Assembly: GCA_002509325.1 (NCBI GenBank)
Contig: DADO01000181.1
Coordinates: 1 to 9,229, forward strand
DNA: 9,229 bases
Source of the DNA: Methanosarcina sp. UBA402
GTDB taxonomy: Archaea > Halobacteriota > Methanosarcinia > Methanosarcinales > Methanosarcinaceae
Reading direction: 5' to 3'
A model generated the notes under the pieces. It had not been told where the DNA came from and ran no database searches. It worked only from the letters and a program-made list of their open reading frames with translations. A program made the position numbers and the translations under genes. How positions within the stretch are numbered: the stretch's first letter is position 1; every line of letters begins with the position of its first letter. This document shows, in pieces, positions 1-6,579 of the stretch.

Positions 1-11
1 TACTTAAGGTA

Positions 12-49
12 TTTAACCAGCGAAGAATTCGCTGGTTAAATTTTTTTTT
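12..49 (+). terminator. Hairpin plus T-tract terminator of a gene upstream of the window
   Basis: A perfect 13-bp stem (12-24 with 28-40) closes a three-base loop and is followed directly by nine T residues (41-49). On the minus strand no T-run follows the stem, so the polarity is plus: it most likely ends a transcript entering from the left edge. A second, competing 9-bp pairing exists between 6-14 (AAGGTATTT) and 56-64 (AAATACCTT), which would enclose the hairpin and T-tract. Confidence 0.75.
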
Positions 50-271
50 AGAAAAAAATACCTTGGACTTAATGTAAGTTTCAAAGAATGGGAAGCATCA
101 ATAGCAAAGCATTAACATTTTCGATATTGGAAACCCTATTTGTTCTAGTCACTATTCTTTCCCATCTTATATGTTCATGAATGGAAGAGTTGAAAACAGA
201 CACAAACAGTAGGAAAGTGAGAATAAAAAAACGAAACCTGTGATGCAAGCCCCTAAAACTCGGAATTGTCA

Positions 272-293
272 AAATATATAAATACAGAGGAGA
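272..293 (+). promoter_or_regulatory. TATA-like element and Shine-Dalgarno before the Rh-type channel gene
   Basis: An AT-rich TATA-like stretch (AAATATATAAAT, 272-283) lies about 25 bp before the ATG at 301, and a good ribosome binding site GAGGAG sits at 287-292. The two conflict: initiation 25 bp after this TATA box would start the RNA at the ATG and leave out the Shine-Dalgarno. Either the true promoter lies further upstream (a weaker CTTATATG is at 166-173) or both leadered and leaderless transcripts occur. The Shine-Dalgarno supports the ATG at 301. I saw no GGAA-N6-TTCC type NrpR operator in 1-300. Confidence 0.4.
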
Positions 294-300
294 AACCCAT

Positions 301-1554
301 ATGAAGCCTAAATTGGTGTTCAAATATATTTCTCTATTCTTTATTTTACTTTGCCTAGTTCAAACTGTAGCACCAGCAACTGCTTCACCATACATTACCC
401 CCACTGGTGTAGAAGGTTTGACCCAGGACACAAGTGTGCTGCAAGATGAAATGCACAAGTTCAATAAAAACATGGACGTGTGGTTCATGCTTATGCTTGT
501 GGCCTTCCTGATGCTCTTCATAAAGAAGTTTGAATGGGGAGTCTGTTTGGCTACTTTACTGACACTTGCAGGGTCCTTTATAAGCCATTCTGCAATCAGA
601 CAGTTTGTCCTTGGACAAGCATGGAACCAGGACTTTATGATAATGGGCATTTTTTGTGCTATTACAGTCGTAATAGGTATTGGAGTATTCCTGGGAACCA
701 TCAAAACATGGCAGTATTTATTAGCAGGAATAATGTTTGCTCCTGCCTGGATTGCAGTCGAATGGTTCATGTTCACCTACCTTAAAGGAGTTGTGGACCC
801 CGGAGGATCTATGCTGGTGCACATGGTTGCTGCATACTGGGGCTGGGGTGTATTAATCGGGCTTCAGGAAAAAAGATCCTTTGAAGAACCTTTCAATACA
901 ACTACGCACAGCGTTTCTTTTGTCTGGCTTGGCTCTATGCTTCTCTTTGTATTGTGGCCTTCCTTTGTCACTGCATTACTTCCTGGAGATCAGGTAACAT
1001 GGGGTATGATCACAACCTATATGGCAGGACTTGGATCAGTGGTTTCAGCGTACCTCACATGCGTAGCCTTTGAGAAAAAGGTCAACCCATTGGTGTATAC
1101 CTATGCTCTACTTGCAGGAATGGTTTCAATAGGATCGCCCCTTATTTCCGTGGGCCCCTGGACTGCATTGGGGATAGGGTTAATTGCAGGAATAATTTCG
1201 GTAACCTGTTTCGTAAAGCTTCACCCCTGGCTCTGTGAGAAAGTAGGTGTCTTCGATGTAATGGGAGTGCACAACCTTCATGGAGTTCCTGGAGTATGGG
1301 GCGCCGTTGCAGGAGCAATATTTGCAGCTGGATTTATCAATATAATAAGCCTGGTAGGGGTTATTGTCATTTCTCTTGTTACAGGAGGAATAACAGGTTT
1401 AGTCCTGAAAGCCACGAGAGGAGAAATGGAACAGGAAGAACTGTTCAGCGATAATAGCATTTTCCTTGGATGGAATCCAGATCCGATACCAGTTGCTTTG
1501 ACAGCAACAGAAGGAACAACCGGAAACGTTCCGCCTTCCAAAATGGTTGAGTGA
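301..1554 (+). CDS. Rh-type ammonium transporter / gas channel (Amt/Rh family)
   Basis: A 417-residue integral membrane protein predicted to conduct NH3/NH4+ (Rh relatives may also pass CO2) across the cell membrane. After a hydrophobic N-terminal segment (about 9-28, possible signal peptide ending near ATAS) there are roughly eleven hydrophobic stretches and a polar tail from about 372. Rh-like signatures are visible: FNKNMDVWFML (54-64), DPGGSMLVHMVAAYWG (166-181) and DVMGVHNLHGVPGVWGA (319-335). By alignment to the family, H174 and H327 would be the pore twin-histidine pair; H324 of the VHNLHG motif is typical of Rh rather than classical AmtB. Archaeal Amt genes are commonly paired with a PII gene (glnK); none is next to this one, which fits the Rh assignment. 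The start is supported by GAGGAG eight bases upstream. It appears monocistronic. Family assignment is firm; Rh rather than Amt, and the physiological substrate, are inferences. Confidence 0.88.
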   Translation: MKPKLVFKYISLFFILLCLVQTVAPATASPYITPTGVEGLTQDTSVLQDEMHKFNKNMDVWFMLMLVAFLMLFIKKFEWGVCLATLLTLAGSFISHSAIRQFVLGQAWNQDFMIMGIFCAITVVIGIGVFLGTIKTWQYLLAGIMFAPAWIAVEWFMFTYLKGVVDPGGSMLVHMVAAYWGWGVLIGLQEKRSFEEPFNTTTHSVSFVWLGSMLLFVLWPSFVTALLPGDQVTWGMITTYMAGLGSVVSAYLTCVAFEKKVNPLVYTYALLAGMVSIGSPLISVGPWTALGIGLIAGIISVTCFVKLHPWLCEKVGVFDVMGVHNLHGVPGVWGAVAGAIFAAGFINIISLVGVIVISLVTGGITGLVLKATRGEMEQEELFSDNSIFLGWNPDPIPVALTATEGTTGNVPPSKMVE

Positions 1555-1602
1555 TATTATCTTGAATAGAGTTACAGATAAACTAAACTAACGAATGAAA
1601 AA

Positions 1603-1701
1603 ATTCAGTAGAATATGCATTTATAGTCGAGTACGCAATATTTCAAGTTCCGGCCAGAACAGTGAATTTGCATACTCTATAAAGCATTATTTCTACTGAA
1701 T
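1603..1701. repeat. ~99-bp imperfect palindrome downstream of the Rh-type gene
   Basis: The outer arms ATTCAGTAGAA (1603-1613) and TTCTACTGAAT (1691-1701) are perfectly complementary. Pairing continues inward with small bulges through TTTATAG/CTATAAA and AGTACGCAA/TTGCATACT to a GGCC-centred apex near 1645-1660. The whole stretch could fold as one long hairpin. It starts about 49 bp after the stop codon. There is no T-run after it, so it is not an ordinary terminator. It could be a MITE-like element, or a structured 3' UTR or processing signal; no clear target-site duplication is visible. Confidence 0.6.
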
Positions 1702-1937
1702 CAATTATTCCGGAGGAAACCCGACTTTACTCACAGTTTGCTGCTTCGAGTGAAAAGCTGAGTTCCCCCATAAATTAAGGCAGAATATTACCTTTTTATG
1801 GCAAATTTCAGGATTCTATTCTACGAGTCTGTCCCAAAACTCGAGATTGCATCTCTAAATTTTCGAATTCCAAATGGCCAATTGAGTTTCCGATCATGAA
1901 AATGATTCTGAGACTTCTATCGATGTGAAAATAAAAT

Positions 1938-2113
1938 GGGTTTTAGGATGGGCTCTACCATATAAAATGGCCTCCCTGAAATGAGGGAGTTATTCAGGGA
2001 GCAATGGAGGGGTTTGTGGATTTTTCGAAAAGGCCCATTCTGATTTTTACTCAAGAAAATCGGTCTACCATCTTCGGTAAGTACAGCACATCGCTGTGGA
2101 TGTCCTAAAACCC
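1938..2113. mobile_element. Possible MITE-like or decayed IS remnant bounded by 11-bp inverted repeats
   Basis: A 176-bp segment is bounded by perfect inverted repeats GGGTTTTAGGA and TCCTAAAACCC. The left repeat is also part of an imperfect match (13 of 18) to the inverse of the box at 1825-1842, so boundaries are uncertain. No target duplication and no transposase are seen. Calling it mobile is inference from the inverted repeats alone. Confidence 0.25.
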
Positions 2114-2286
2114 GGGTTTGTACTTTCCTAAAGTATAGTGGAGCTCTTAATTCCTGAGAAGTCTGAACTTCTGGCCTATCTACATCAAAGAAGGAATTTT
2201 AAATATATATATTTTTTGGTACTAATTTTCAATTAAATTGTTTTGATATATATATGTTATTATTTTAGGAGAACTGCGGACAGGAG

Positions 2287-2340
2287 CATATAAATATAAG
2301 ATTTTGAAAGCGATCATAGGAAGTGGAAAATAAAGGTGAA
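2287..2340 (+). promoter_or_regulatory. Possible promoter and weak Shine-Dalgarno before the 45-bp repeat
   Basis: A TATA-like CATATAAATATAAG (2287-2300) would place initiation near 2318-2322. AAAGGTGAA (2332-2340) is a weak ribosome-binding-like sequence 10 to 12 bases before the ATG at 2351. Each element alone is common in such AT-rich DNA; together they are suggestive only. Confidence 0.25.
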
Positions 2341-2350
2341 AAAATAAGGT

Positions 2351-2485
2351 ATGCATTGGAATAGAGATGTTAGGCACCTGAAAAAATCAAGAGGATCAAG
2401 AGAAAGCAGAGGCACCAGGCACCTGAAAAAATCAAGAGGATCAAGAGAAAGAAGAGGTACCAGGCACCTGGAAAAACGAACATGA
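2351..2485 (+). CDS. Doubtful 44-codon ORF encoding a basic 15-residue repeat
   Basis: An ATG-started reading frame of 44 codons, ending TGA at 2483-2485, lies across the 45-bp tandem repeat. Because 45 is a multiple of three, the product repeats RHLKKSRGSRE(S/R)RGT twice, followed by a third start RHLEK. It is strongly basic (rich in Arg and Lys) and would bind nucleic acid if made, but I recognise no family. The same DNA is also open on the minus strand (2314-2538) with a hydrophobic repeat product, as expected from any in-frame tandem repeat, so openness is weak evidence. The upstream TATA-like element and weak Shine-Dalgarno are the only support. More likely non-coding. Confidence 0.17.
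   Translation: MHWNRDVRHLKKSRGSRESRGTRHLKKSRGSRERRGTRHLEKRT
2372..2476. repeat. 45-bp tandem direct repeat, two full copies plus a partial one
   Basis: Copy 1 (2372-2416) and copy 2 (2417-2461) differ at only about two positions; both begin AGGCACCTGAAAAAATCAAG. A third copy starts at 2462 (AGGCACCTGGAAAAA) and decays after about 15 bases. A further degenerate relative (AGGTACC then ATCAAGAGAAAG) occupies roughly 2557-2590 and runs into the last codons of the RFC gene. The array lies immediately downstream of that gene. Confidence 0.85.
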
Positions 2486-2579
2486 AATTCTTCGAATAAC
2501 AGGCACAAAGAAATGAAAGTACTTGAAAGCACTTTCATGCCAAATCAAGAAAAAGTAGGTACCAGAGATCTGAGAAAAA

Positions 2580-3602
2580 TCAAGAGAAAGTGGAGATTAG
2601 TTTTTCGAGCTGGATTCTGTCGTTAGCTGCGTCCTTAAGGTCAGCGTCGGTTTTGGAAATTTTCACAACAAGTCGAGCAACATCTACATCGGCTTCCCCC
2701 GAATCTGCGAGAGCTTCGGAAAGCCCTTCGAGGATTTCGACCCCAGATAAACCTTTTTCGACTATCATTTCATCAATAAGTTTCCGCCCTCCGGGAAAAT
2801 CTCCATTAAGAGCCGCAGAAAGCAGATTATCAACACTTTCATCCTTGCCTAGAGTAGCTTCATATACCATCTCTTCAGTAATGACCAAACCATGTGCAAG
2901 CAAGGAAACAAGCTGTAGAGTCTGTACCGCTTTTGCAATATTTCCCTTTGCTGAATAAAGGATCGCATCTAAGGCGTCTTCTGAAAGCTGTAGCTTTTCA
3001 GAACAGCTGATTTTCTCAAGATGGTCTTTCAAAACAGAATCAGAAACATATGTGAAGAAAATTTGAAGCCCCCTTGAGCGGAGTGGAGCAATGAGTTTAG
3101 AAGGTTTGGTAGTAGAAAGGATAAACCTGCATGTTGCATTGTATTTTTCCATAATTCGCCTGAGGGCATGCTGTGCATCCAAATTAAGGGACTCGGCATT
3201 GTCAATATAAATTAACTTATAATCGGCATCAATTGAAGCCATTCCTGCATACTCGTTGACAATTTCCTTAAAAATATTGATTACACTTTTATAGATTTTC
3301 TTTGGGTCATCAGTGCCCAGGAAACGCACAAAACGTTTATCCCGGACAAGATAGCGTTTTCCCTGATCGAAAAAATCCGAAGCATTGAAGTATAAAAAAT
3401 TGTTTTTCCAGGTATTTCCATAGAGCTGCCTTGCAAGAGCAAGAGAAGCTGTCGTTTTCCCAGAATTTTCAGGACCATATAAAACAAGATGAGGCAGAAT
3501 CCCTGATTGAGCCAGCTCGGAAAGCGTGGCTACTGCGTGTTCGTTTCCAAGTATTTCCTTCAGGGTACCTGCCCTGTATTTCAAAGTCCAGAGATCCTGC
3601 AT
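2580..3602 (-). CDS. Replication factor C small subunit, divergent (RFC2-like)
   Basis: An AAA+ clamp-loader subunit of 340 residues that would help load PCNA onto primed DNA. The N-terminus MQDLWTLKYRAGTLKEILGN is the usual RFC opening. Walker A is intact (GPENSGKT, 43-50). Walker B reads LIYIDNAE (130-137): N135 replaces the catalytic Glu of the usual DEAD. Sensor 1 reads LSTTKPSK, with Thr where family members carry Asn. The SRC motif is SRG (176-178), with the arginine finger R177 kept. The C-terminal collar domain follows from about 200. Methanosarcina species are known to have a three-subunit RFC with two different small subunits; this looks like the less canonical one. I chose the ATG at 3602 because GGTGG lies just upstream and homology begins here; the frame could extend to a TTG at 3692, but only through low-complexity purine repeats. 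It follows secD by 93 bp and is probably co-transcribed with it. Confidence 0.88.
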   Translation of the reverse strand: MQDLWTLKYRAGTLKEILGNEHAVATLSELAQSGILPHLVLYGPENSGKTTASLALARQLYGNTWKNNFLYFNASDFFDQGKRYLVRDKRFVRFLGTDDPKKIYKSVINIFKEIVNEYAGMASIDADYKLIYIDNAESLNLDAQHALRRIMEKYNATCRFILSTTKPSKLIAPLRSRGLQIFFTYVSDSVLKDHLEKISCSEKLQLSEDALDAILYSAKGNIAKAVQTLQLVSLLAHGLVITEEMVYEATLGKDESVDNLLSAALNGDFPGGRKLIDEMIVEKGLSGVEILEGLSEALADSGEADVDVARLVVKISKTDADLKDAANDRIQLEKLISTFS

Positions 3603-3640
3603 ATATTCCACCTTGTTTTTAATTTTTGAATTTATTTCAG

Positions 3641-3690
3641 GGTTTTTTCTTTCCCTCGGTTTTTTCTTTCCCTCGGTTTTTCTTTCCCTC
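3641..3690 (-). repeat. Three tandem copies of a 17-bp purine-rich unit between secD and the RFC gene
   Basis: Copies at 3641-3657, 3658-3674 and 3675-3690 (the last one base shorter) read GGTTTTTTCTTTCCCTC on the plus strand. On the transcribed minus strand each is GAGGGAAAGAAAAAACC, carrying a Shine-Dalgarno-like GAGGG. The array begins five bases after the secD stop codon. The one-base length difference shifts frame, so it is not selected as protein code. Confidence 0.9.
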
Positions 3691-3695
3691 AATAC

Positions 3696-5411
3696 TTACT
3701 CGGTTATGCCTCCGTTTCCTCTTTCTTCTACATGAAGAAGTTCTTTGATTACTACGCCGTAAACAGGCCTTGCAATAGCCACACCAATGAAGACCCCAAT
3801 AATAGTGGTAATGGCAAACCCTTTCAGAGTTCCAAAGCCCATAACTACCAGGGGAGTCATTGCAATAACTGTTGTGGCAGCCGCTCCAATGATAATAGTG
3901 AAAGCTTTTCCTATCCTGGAGGCGAAAACTTTTGATGGAGGAAGCCTGCCTTCATAAAGCACCTCATCTGTAATAATTACAAGGTGATCAATCCCGGTAC
4001 CTATTGCAGCAATAATACCTGCAATAGATGCCAGGTCAAGCTGCCAGCCTATCACTGCTGCAAATCCAAGAATCATAATCACTTCACTGAAAGAAGTCCC
4101 GACCATAGGCACCAGAATTTCAGGCCTCTTGTACCTGAAGTAAACCACAGCTGCAACTGCAAACAAGCATAACATGCCTGTAACCAAGGCTGCGGTTTTG
4201 AACTGGGATCCAAGCCCTGCGTCCACATGCCCTGAGCCTACAAGCACCACATTGACAGGAAGAGCCCCTGCCCTGAGGTGGATCTGAAGGGCGCTAGCCT
4301 CGGCTTTGGCAGCTTCATCAGTACCTGTAGAGGCTTCCCAGGAATATATTGGAGTTTCTCGCAGTCTTTCAGCTGCAGATGGGCTTAAAGGAGCCCCGTA
4401 AATCTGGACATCATCCAGATACATGTTCAGGTAATGCTTTTCTGGATTATCAATTGCCCCGGTTTCGAGTGCGATCTTCTGGAGTGCCCGAGCTCCTCCT
4501 TCATTGAGAGTAAATGGGGTATGCCACTGCCCATCATGGAAACTCGGGATTCCCACACTTACGATGGAATCCCCGTAAAGCACATGTTGAGTCTGATTTC
4601 CTGTAGTCTGGATCCGGATCTCAAATTTCCCTGGTTTTTCGGCAATTTCCTTGGCAGTCGCCAGATCTATGCCTGCAAAATCAATGAGAATATAATCTTC
4701 TCCTACAGTCCTGACAGGAATGTCTTTCAGGCCAAGAGAGTTGAGCTTGTCACTAAGAATTTCCTTTGTAAGATCCCTTGTCCCGCTACTTACCCCTTCT
4801 TTGTAAGTTGAAGTCCCATCTTCGTTCTTATGGATCGAGCCTCCAACTTTTTCTAGAAGAGCCTCAAGTTGCTGTTCAGAAACTTCAGTCCTGATCTCAT
4901 AGACGATTCCTTTCTCAGCACCAGGAACTACGACTACCTCTGTATCAAGGGCTTTTGAGAGATAGGCCACGATCATGGTTTCCTTACTGGTGTCAGAGAT
5001 AGTTACCTGAGTTTTAATATCACTCAACTTGTCCACGCTAACCGTACCCAGCTCCAGAGACTCAATTTGAGACACGCTAACCGGAGCAGACGTAGTGAAG
5101 GTTATAGATTTACCTGCAGAAGTTGAGCCGCCCATATCAAGGTTATTGCTTGTGACCTCAATTGGAGCTCCGATTACTGGTTCGACTATTCCGCTGACGA
5201 GTTTTCCAGAATCTACATCTATCTGGGCAAGTGCCCCCTCCAGTTTAATCTGGAGCCAGGATCCGCCTTCAAGATCAAGCCCGAAGTTCAGGTTAGTAGT
5301 TATCCCTTTTCCGGGAGTATAACTTGGATGAATAGCCACTATAGAGCCAAGAAGGATCAGGGCGAAGATAATGACTCTTATATTTTTAAAAAGGCCTTTT
5401 TTATCGCTCAT
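3696..5411 (-). CDS. secD: Protein-export membrane protein SecD (archaeal type)
   Basis: A 571-residue RND-superfamily membrane protein that, with SecF, supports Sec-dependent translocation. TM1 is about 11-27, then the family motif LNFGLDLEGGSWLQIKL (41-57), a large extracytoplasmic domain to about 405, and TM2-TM6 at about 406-426, 432-451, 461-481, 502-525 and 527-548. The TM4 motif IAAIGTGIDHLVIITDEV carries D475, which corresponds to the conserved intramembrane Asp tied to proton use in bacterial SecD. The start ATG overlaps the secF stop as ATGA (5408-5411), and GGGAGGT lies about eight bases upstream inside secF, so translation is probably coupled. Gene order secF before secD is the archaeal arrangement; bacteria usually have secD first. 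Nothing looks truncated. Confidence 0.95.
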   Translation of the reverse strand: MSDKKGLFKNIRVIIFALILLGSIVAIHPSYTPGKGITTNLNFGLDLEGGSWLQIKLEGALAQIDVDSGKLVSGIVEPVIGAPIEVTSNNLDMGGSTSAGKSITFTTSAPVSVSQIESLELGTVSVDKLSDIKTQVTISDTSKETMIVAYLSKALDTEVVVVPGAEKGIVYEIRTEVSEQQLEALLEKVGGSIHKNEDGTSTYKEGVSSGTRDLTKEILSDKLNSLGLKDIPVRTVGEDYILIDFAGIDLATAKEIAEKPGKFEIRIQTTGNQTQHVLYGDSIVSVGIPSFHDGQWHTPFTLNEGGARALQKIALETGAIDNPEKHYLNMYLDDVQIYGAPLSPSAAERLRETPIYSWEASTGTDEAAKAEASALQIHLRAGALPVNVVLVGSGHVDAGLGSQFKTAALVTGMLCLFAVAAVVYFRYKRPEILVPMVGTSFSEVIMILGFAAVIGWQLDLASIAGIIAAIGTGIDHLVIITDEVLYEGRLPPSKVFASRIGKAFTIIIGAAATTVIAMTPLVVMGFGTLKGFAITTIIGVFIGVAIARPVYGVVIKELLHVEERGNGGITE

Positions 5412-6313
5412 CTATTATACCTCCCTCTGAATTCGGGCTTCATCACATACCAGCGTAAAATTCCCGTATTCAGGAGCCAGGTATTCATTATATCTGCAAT
5501 AAGCCCTGCAATTAACACGATTGAGATCTGCGAAAGCAGAGTAATCTGTGTGAATGAGGGAATAACCAGATAAGAGAAAGTCGAGACTATGTACATGACC
5601 ACAAGCGCTGCAAGGGTTGTGGTAGTCATGGTAATACCTGTGTGCATAGCTCTGGAAATTTTCTCTTCTACCATGCCCCGGCGCTTAATTACTCTATTTG
5701 TGAGCAGGATATCACTGTCTACCGAATAACCAATAAGCATAAGCAGGGCTGCAAGCGTTCCCAGGGAGAGTTCTATCCCTGCAACCTTCATGAAAGCAAC
5801 AGCAATCGTGATATCCGAAAAAGCTGAAAGCATTACTGCAAAAGAAGGTATTAGGCTCCGGAAGAGCAGGAATACTACGATACACATGCCTATAAAAGAA
5901 ATAAAAAGGGCTTGTATAGCCTGTATCTGCAGATCACGGCCATAGATTGGCCCAACCTGTCGGATTTCCACATTCGAATAACGGCTTGTAACATCCGTTT
6001 CGAGATGCTGCTGCTCCTCATTGTCCATAACATCAAACTGCATGATAACCCTGCTTCCGGCCTGCCGCGCATCCATAATAGGGTAGGAAGAATACATTTC
6101 TTTAAGCACAGCAGGAGAGTCAGTTGTTTCTACCGAAATCTGGGTACCACCCTGGAATTCCATCCCCAGGTTTACCGGTGACCCGGTATTTATAATGGAA
6201 ACCAGCAGTATTATTAAAGAAACTGCGAGTATTGCGAGGGGGAATGCCAGCAACTGGCGATTATCGTGACTTTTCACGAAATTATCTAATAATTCAGTCA
6301 AACCTGTTGCCAT
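5408..6313 (-). CDS. secF: Protein-export membrane protein SecF (archaeal type)
   Basis: A 301-residue partner of SecD in the membrane. TM1 is about 21-41, followed by the SecF motif NLGMEFQGGTQISVET (48-63), an extracytoplasmic domain to about 127, then five membrane segments (about 133-151, 155-178, 184-205, 228-248, 261-283). TM4 contains LMLIGYSVDSDILLTNRVIKR (191-211), with the conserved Asp pair D199 and D201 and the characteristic Asn-Arg. The ATG at 6313 is preceded by GGAG at a usable distance (CCGGAGTATTAAATT before ATG). It is first in the minus-strand cluster secF-secD-RFC, and its promoter should lie in the divergent spacer 6314-6420. Confidence 0.94.
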   Translation of the reverse strand: MATGLTELLDNFVKSHDNRQLLAFPLAILAVSLIILLVSIINTGSPVNLGMEFQGGTQISVETTDSPAVLKEMYSSYPIMDARQAGSRVIMQFDVMDNEEQQHLETDVTSRYSNVEIRQVGPIYGRDLQIQAIQALFISFIGMCIVVFLLFRSLIPSFAVMLSAFSDITIAVAFMKVAGIELSLGTLAALLMLIGYSVDSDILLTNRVIKRRGMVEEKISRAMHTGITMTTTTLAALVVMYIVSTFSYLVIPSFTQITLLSQISIVLIAGLIADIMNTWLLNTGILRWYVMKPEFRGRYNR

Positions 6314-6351
6314 AATTTAATACTCCGGATCATGCGTCTATTAATTTGTTG

Positions 6352-6420
6352 AACTATCCGAATAGTTCTTTACATCCAGATAGAAATCCGGATGTATAAT
6401 CCAGGTCACGAGATTTATAA
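6352..6420 (-). promoter_or_regulatory. Probable secF promoter and leader with two dyads
   Basis: On the minus strand TTATAAATC (6412-6420) is a TATA-box candidate that would start transcription near 6390, giving a leader of about 75 bases with the secF Shine-Dalgarno inside it. Two dyads lie here: TACATCC (6371-6377) with GGATGTA (6390-6396), and AACTAT (6352-6357) with ATAGTT (6362-6367) around CCGA. The second would be a leader hairpin; the first spans the predicted start and could be an operator. Confidence 0.4.
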
Positions 6421-6498
6421 TCAGAATTACAATCAGAATTATAATCAGACTTATGATCATAATTATAATTAGAATTATAATTAGAATTATAATCAGGG
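6417..6498. repeat. 12-bp AT-rich tandem repeat, about 6.8 copies
   Basis: Units run without gaps from 6417 every 12 bp: ATAATCAGAATT, ACAATCAGAATT, ATAATCAGACTT, ATGATCATAATT, ATAATTAGAATT, ATAATTAGAATT, then ATAATCAGGG. The array lies upstream of, and slightly overlaps, the predicted secF TATA box. Confidence 0.9.
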
Positions 6499-6579
6499 TT
6501 GTTGAATAATTTTGAATTTACGCTGGATATTCGGATTCAGGTAAGGAGAATAATGTTCAGGATGTCGTAATAAAATTAA

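Larger units (their letters stand above)
1702..2340. other. Gene-free spacer with inverted-repeat debris
   Basis: No ORF here has a convincing start, ribosome binding site and coding character on either strand. What can be seen: a box GAGTCTGTCCCAAAACTC (1825-1842) with an imperfect inverted partner at 1938-1955; an 11-bp perfect inverted pair GGGTTTTAGGA (1938-1948) and TCCTAAAACCC (2103-2113); a 9-bp stem CTCCCTGAA (1972-1980) with TTCAGGGAG (1993-2001); and small hairpins at 2121-2135 and 2158-2171. From about 2195 the sequence becomes very AT-rich (TTTAAATATATATA and GATATATATATG), which is TATA-like. The nested inverted repeats look like remains of a small transposable element, but no transposase fragment could be recognised. 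Confidence 0.4.

Noticed and set aside
1..300. NrpR operator (GGAA-N6-TTCC) upstream of the channel gene
   Set aside because: I searched the upstream region by eye and found no such dyad; isolated GGAA words have no partner at the right spacing.
81..323. Minus-strand 80-codon ORF before the Rh-type gene
   Set aside because: It overlaps the start and promoter of a clear gene, has no family features and looks like a chance frame in AT-rich DNA.
2314..2538. Minus-strand 74-codon ORF with hydrophobic repeats
   Set aside because: It is open only because the 45-bp repeat is a multiple of three; no ribosome binding site or recognisable family, and composition mirrors the opposite strand.
3603..3692. 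N-terminal extension of the RFC subunit from TTG 3692
   Set aside because: The added residues derive from the 17-bp purine repeat, while the ATG at 3602 has GGTGG upstream and starts exactly at the conserved RFC N-terminus.
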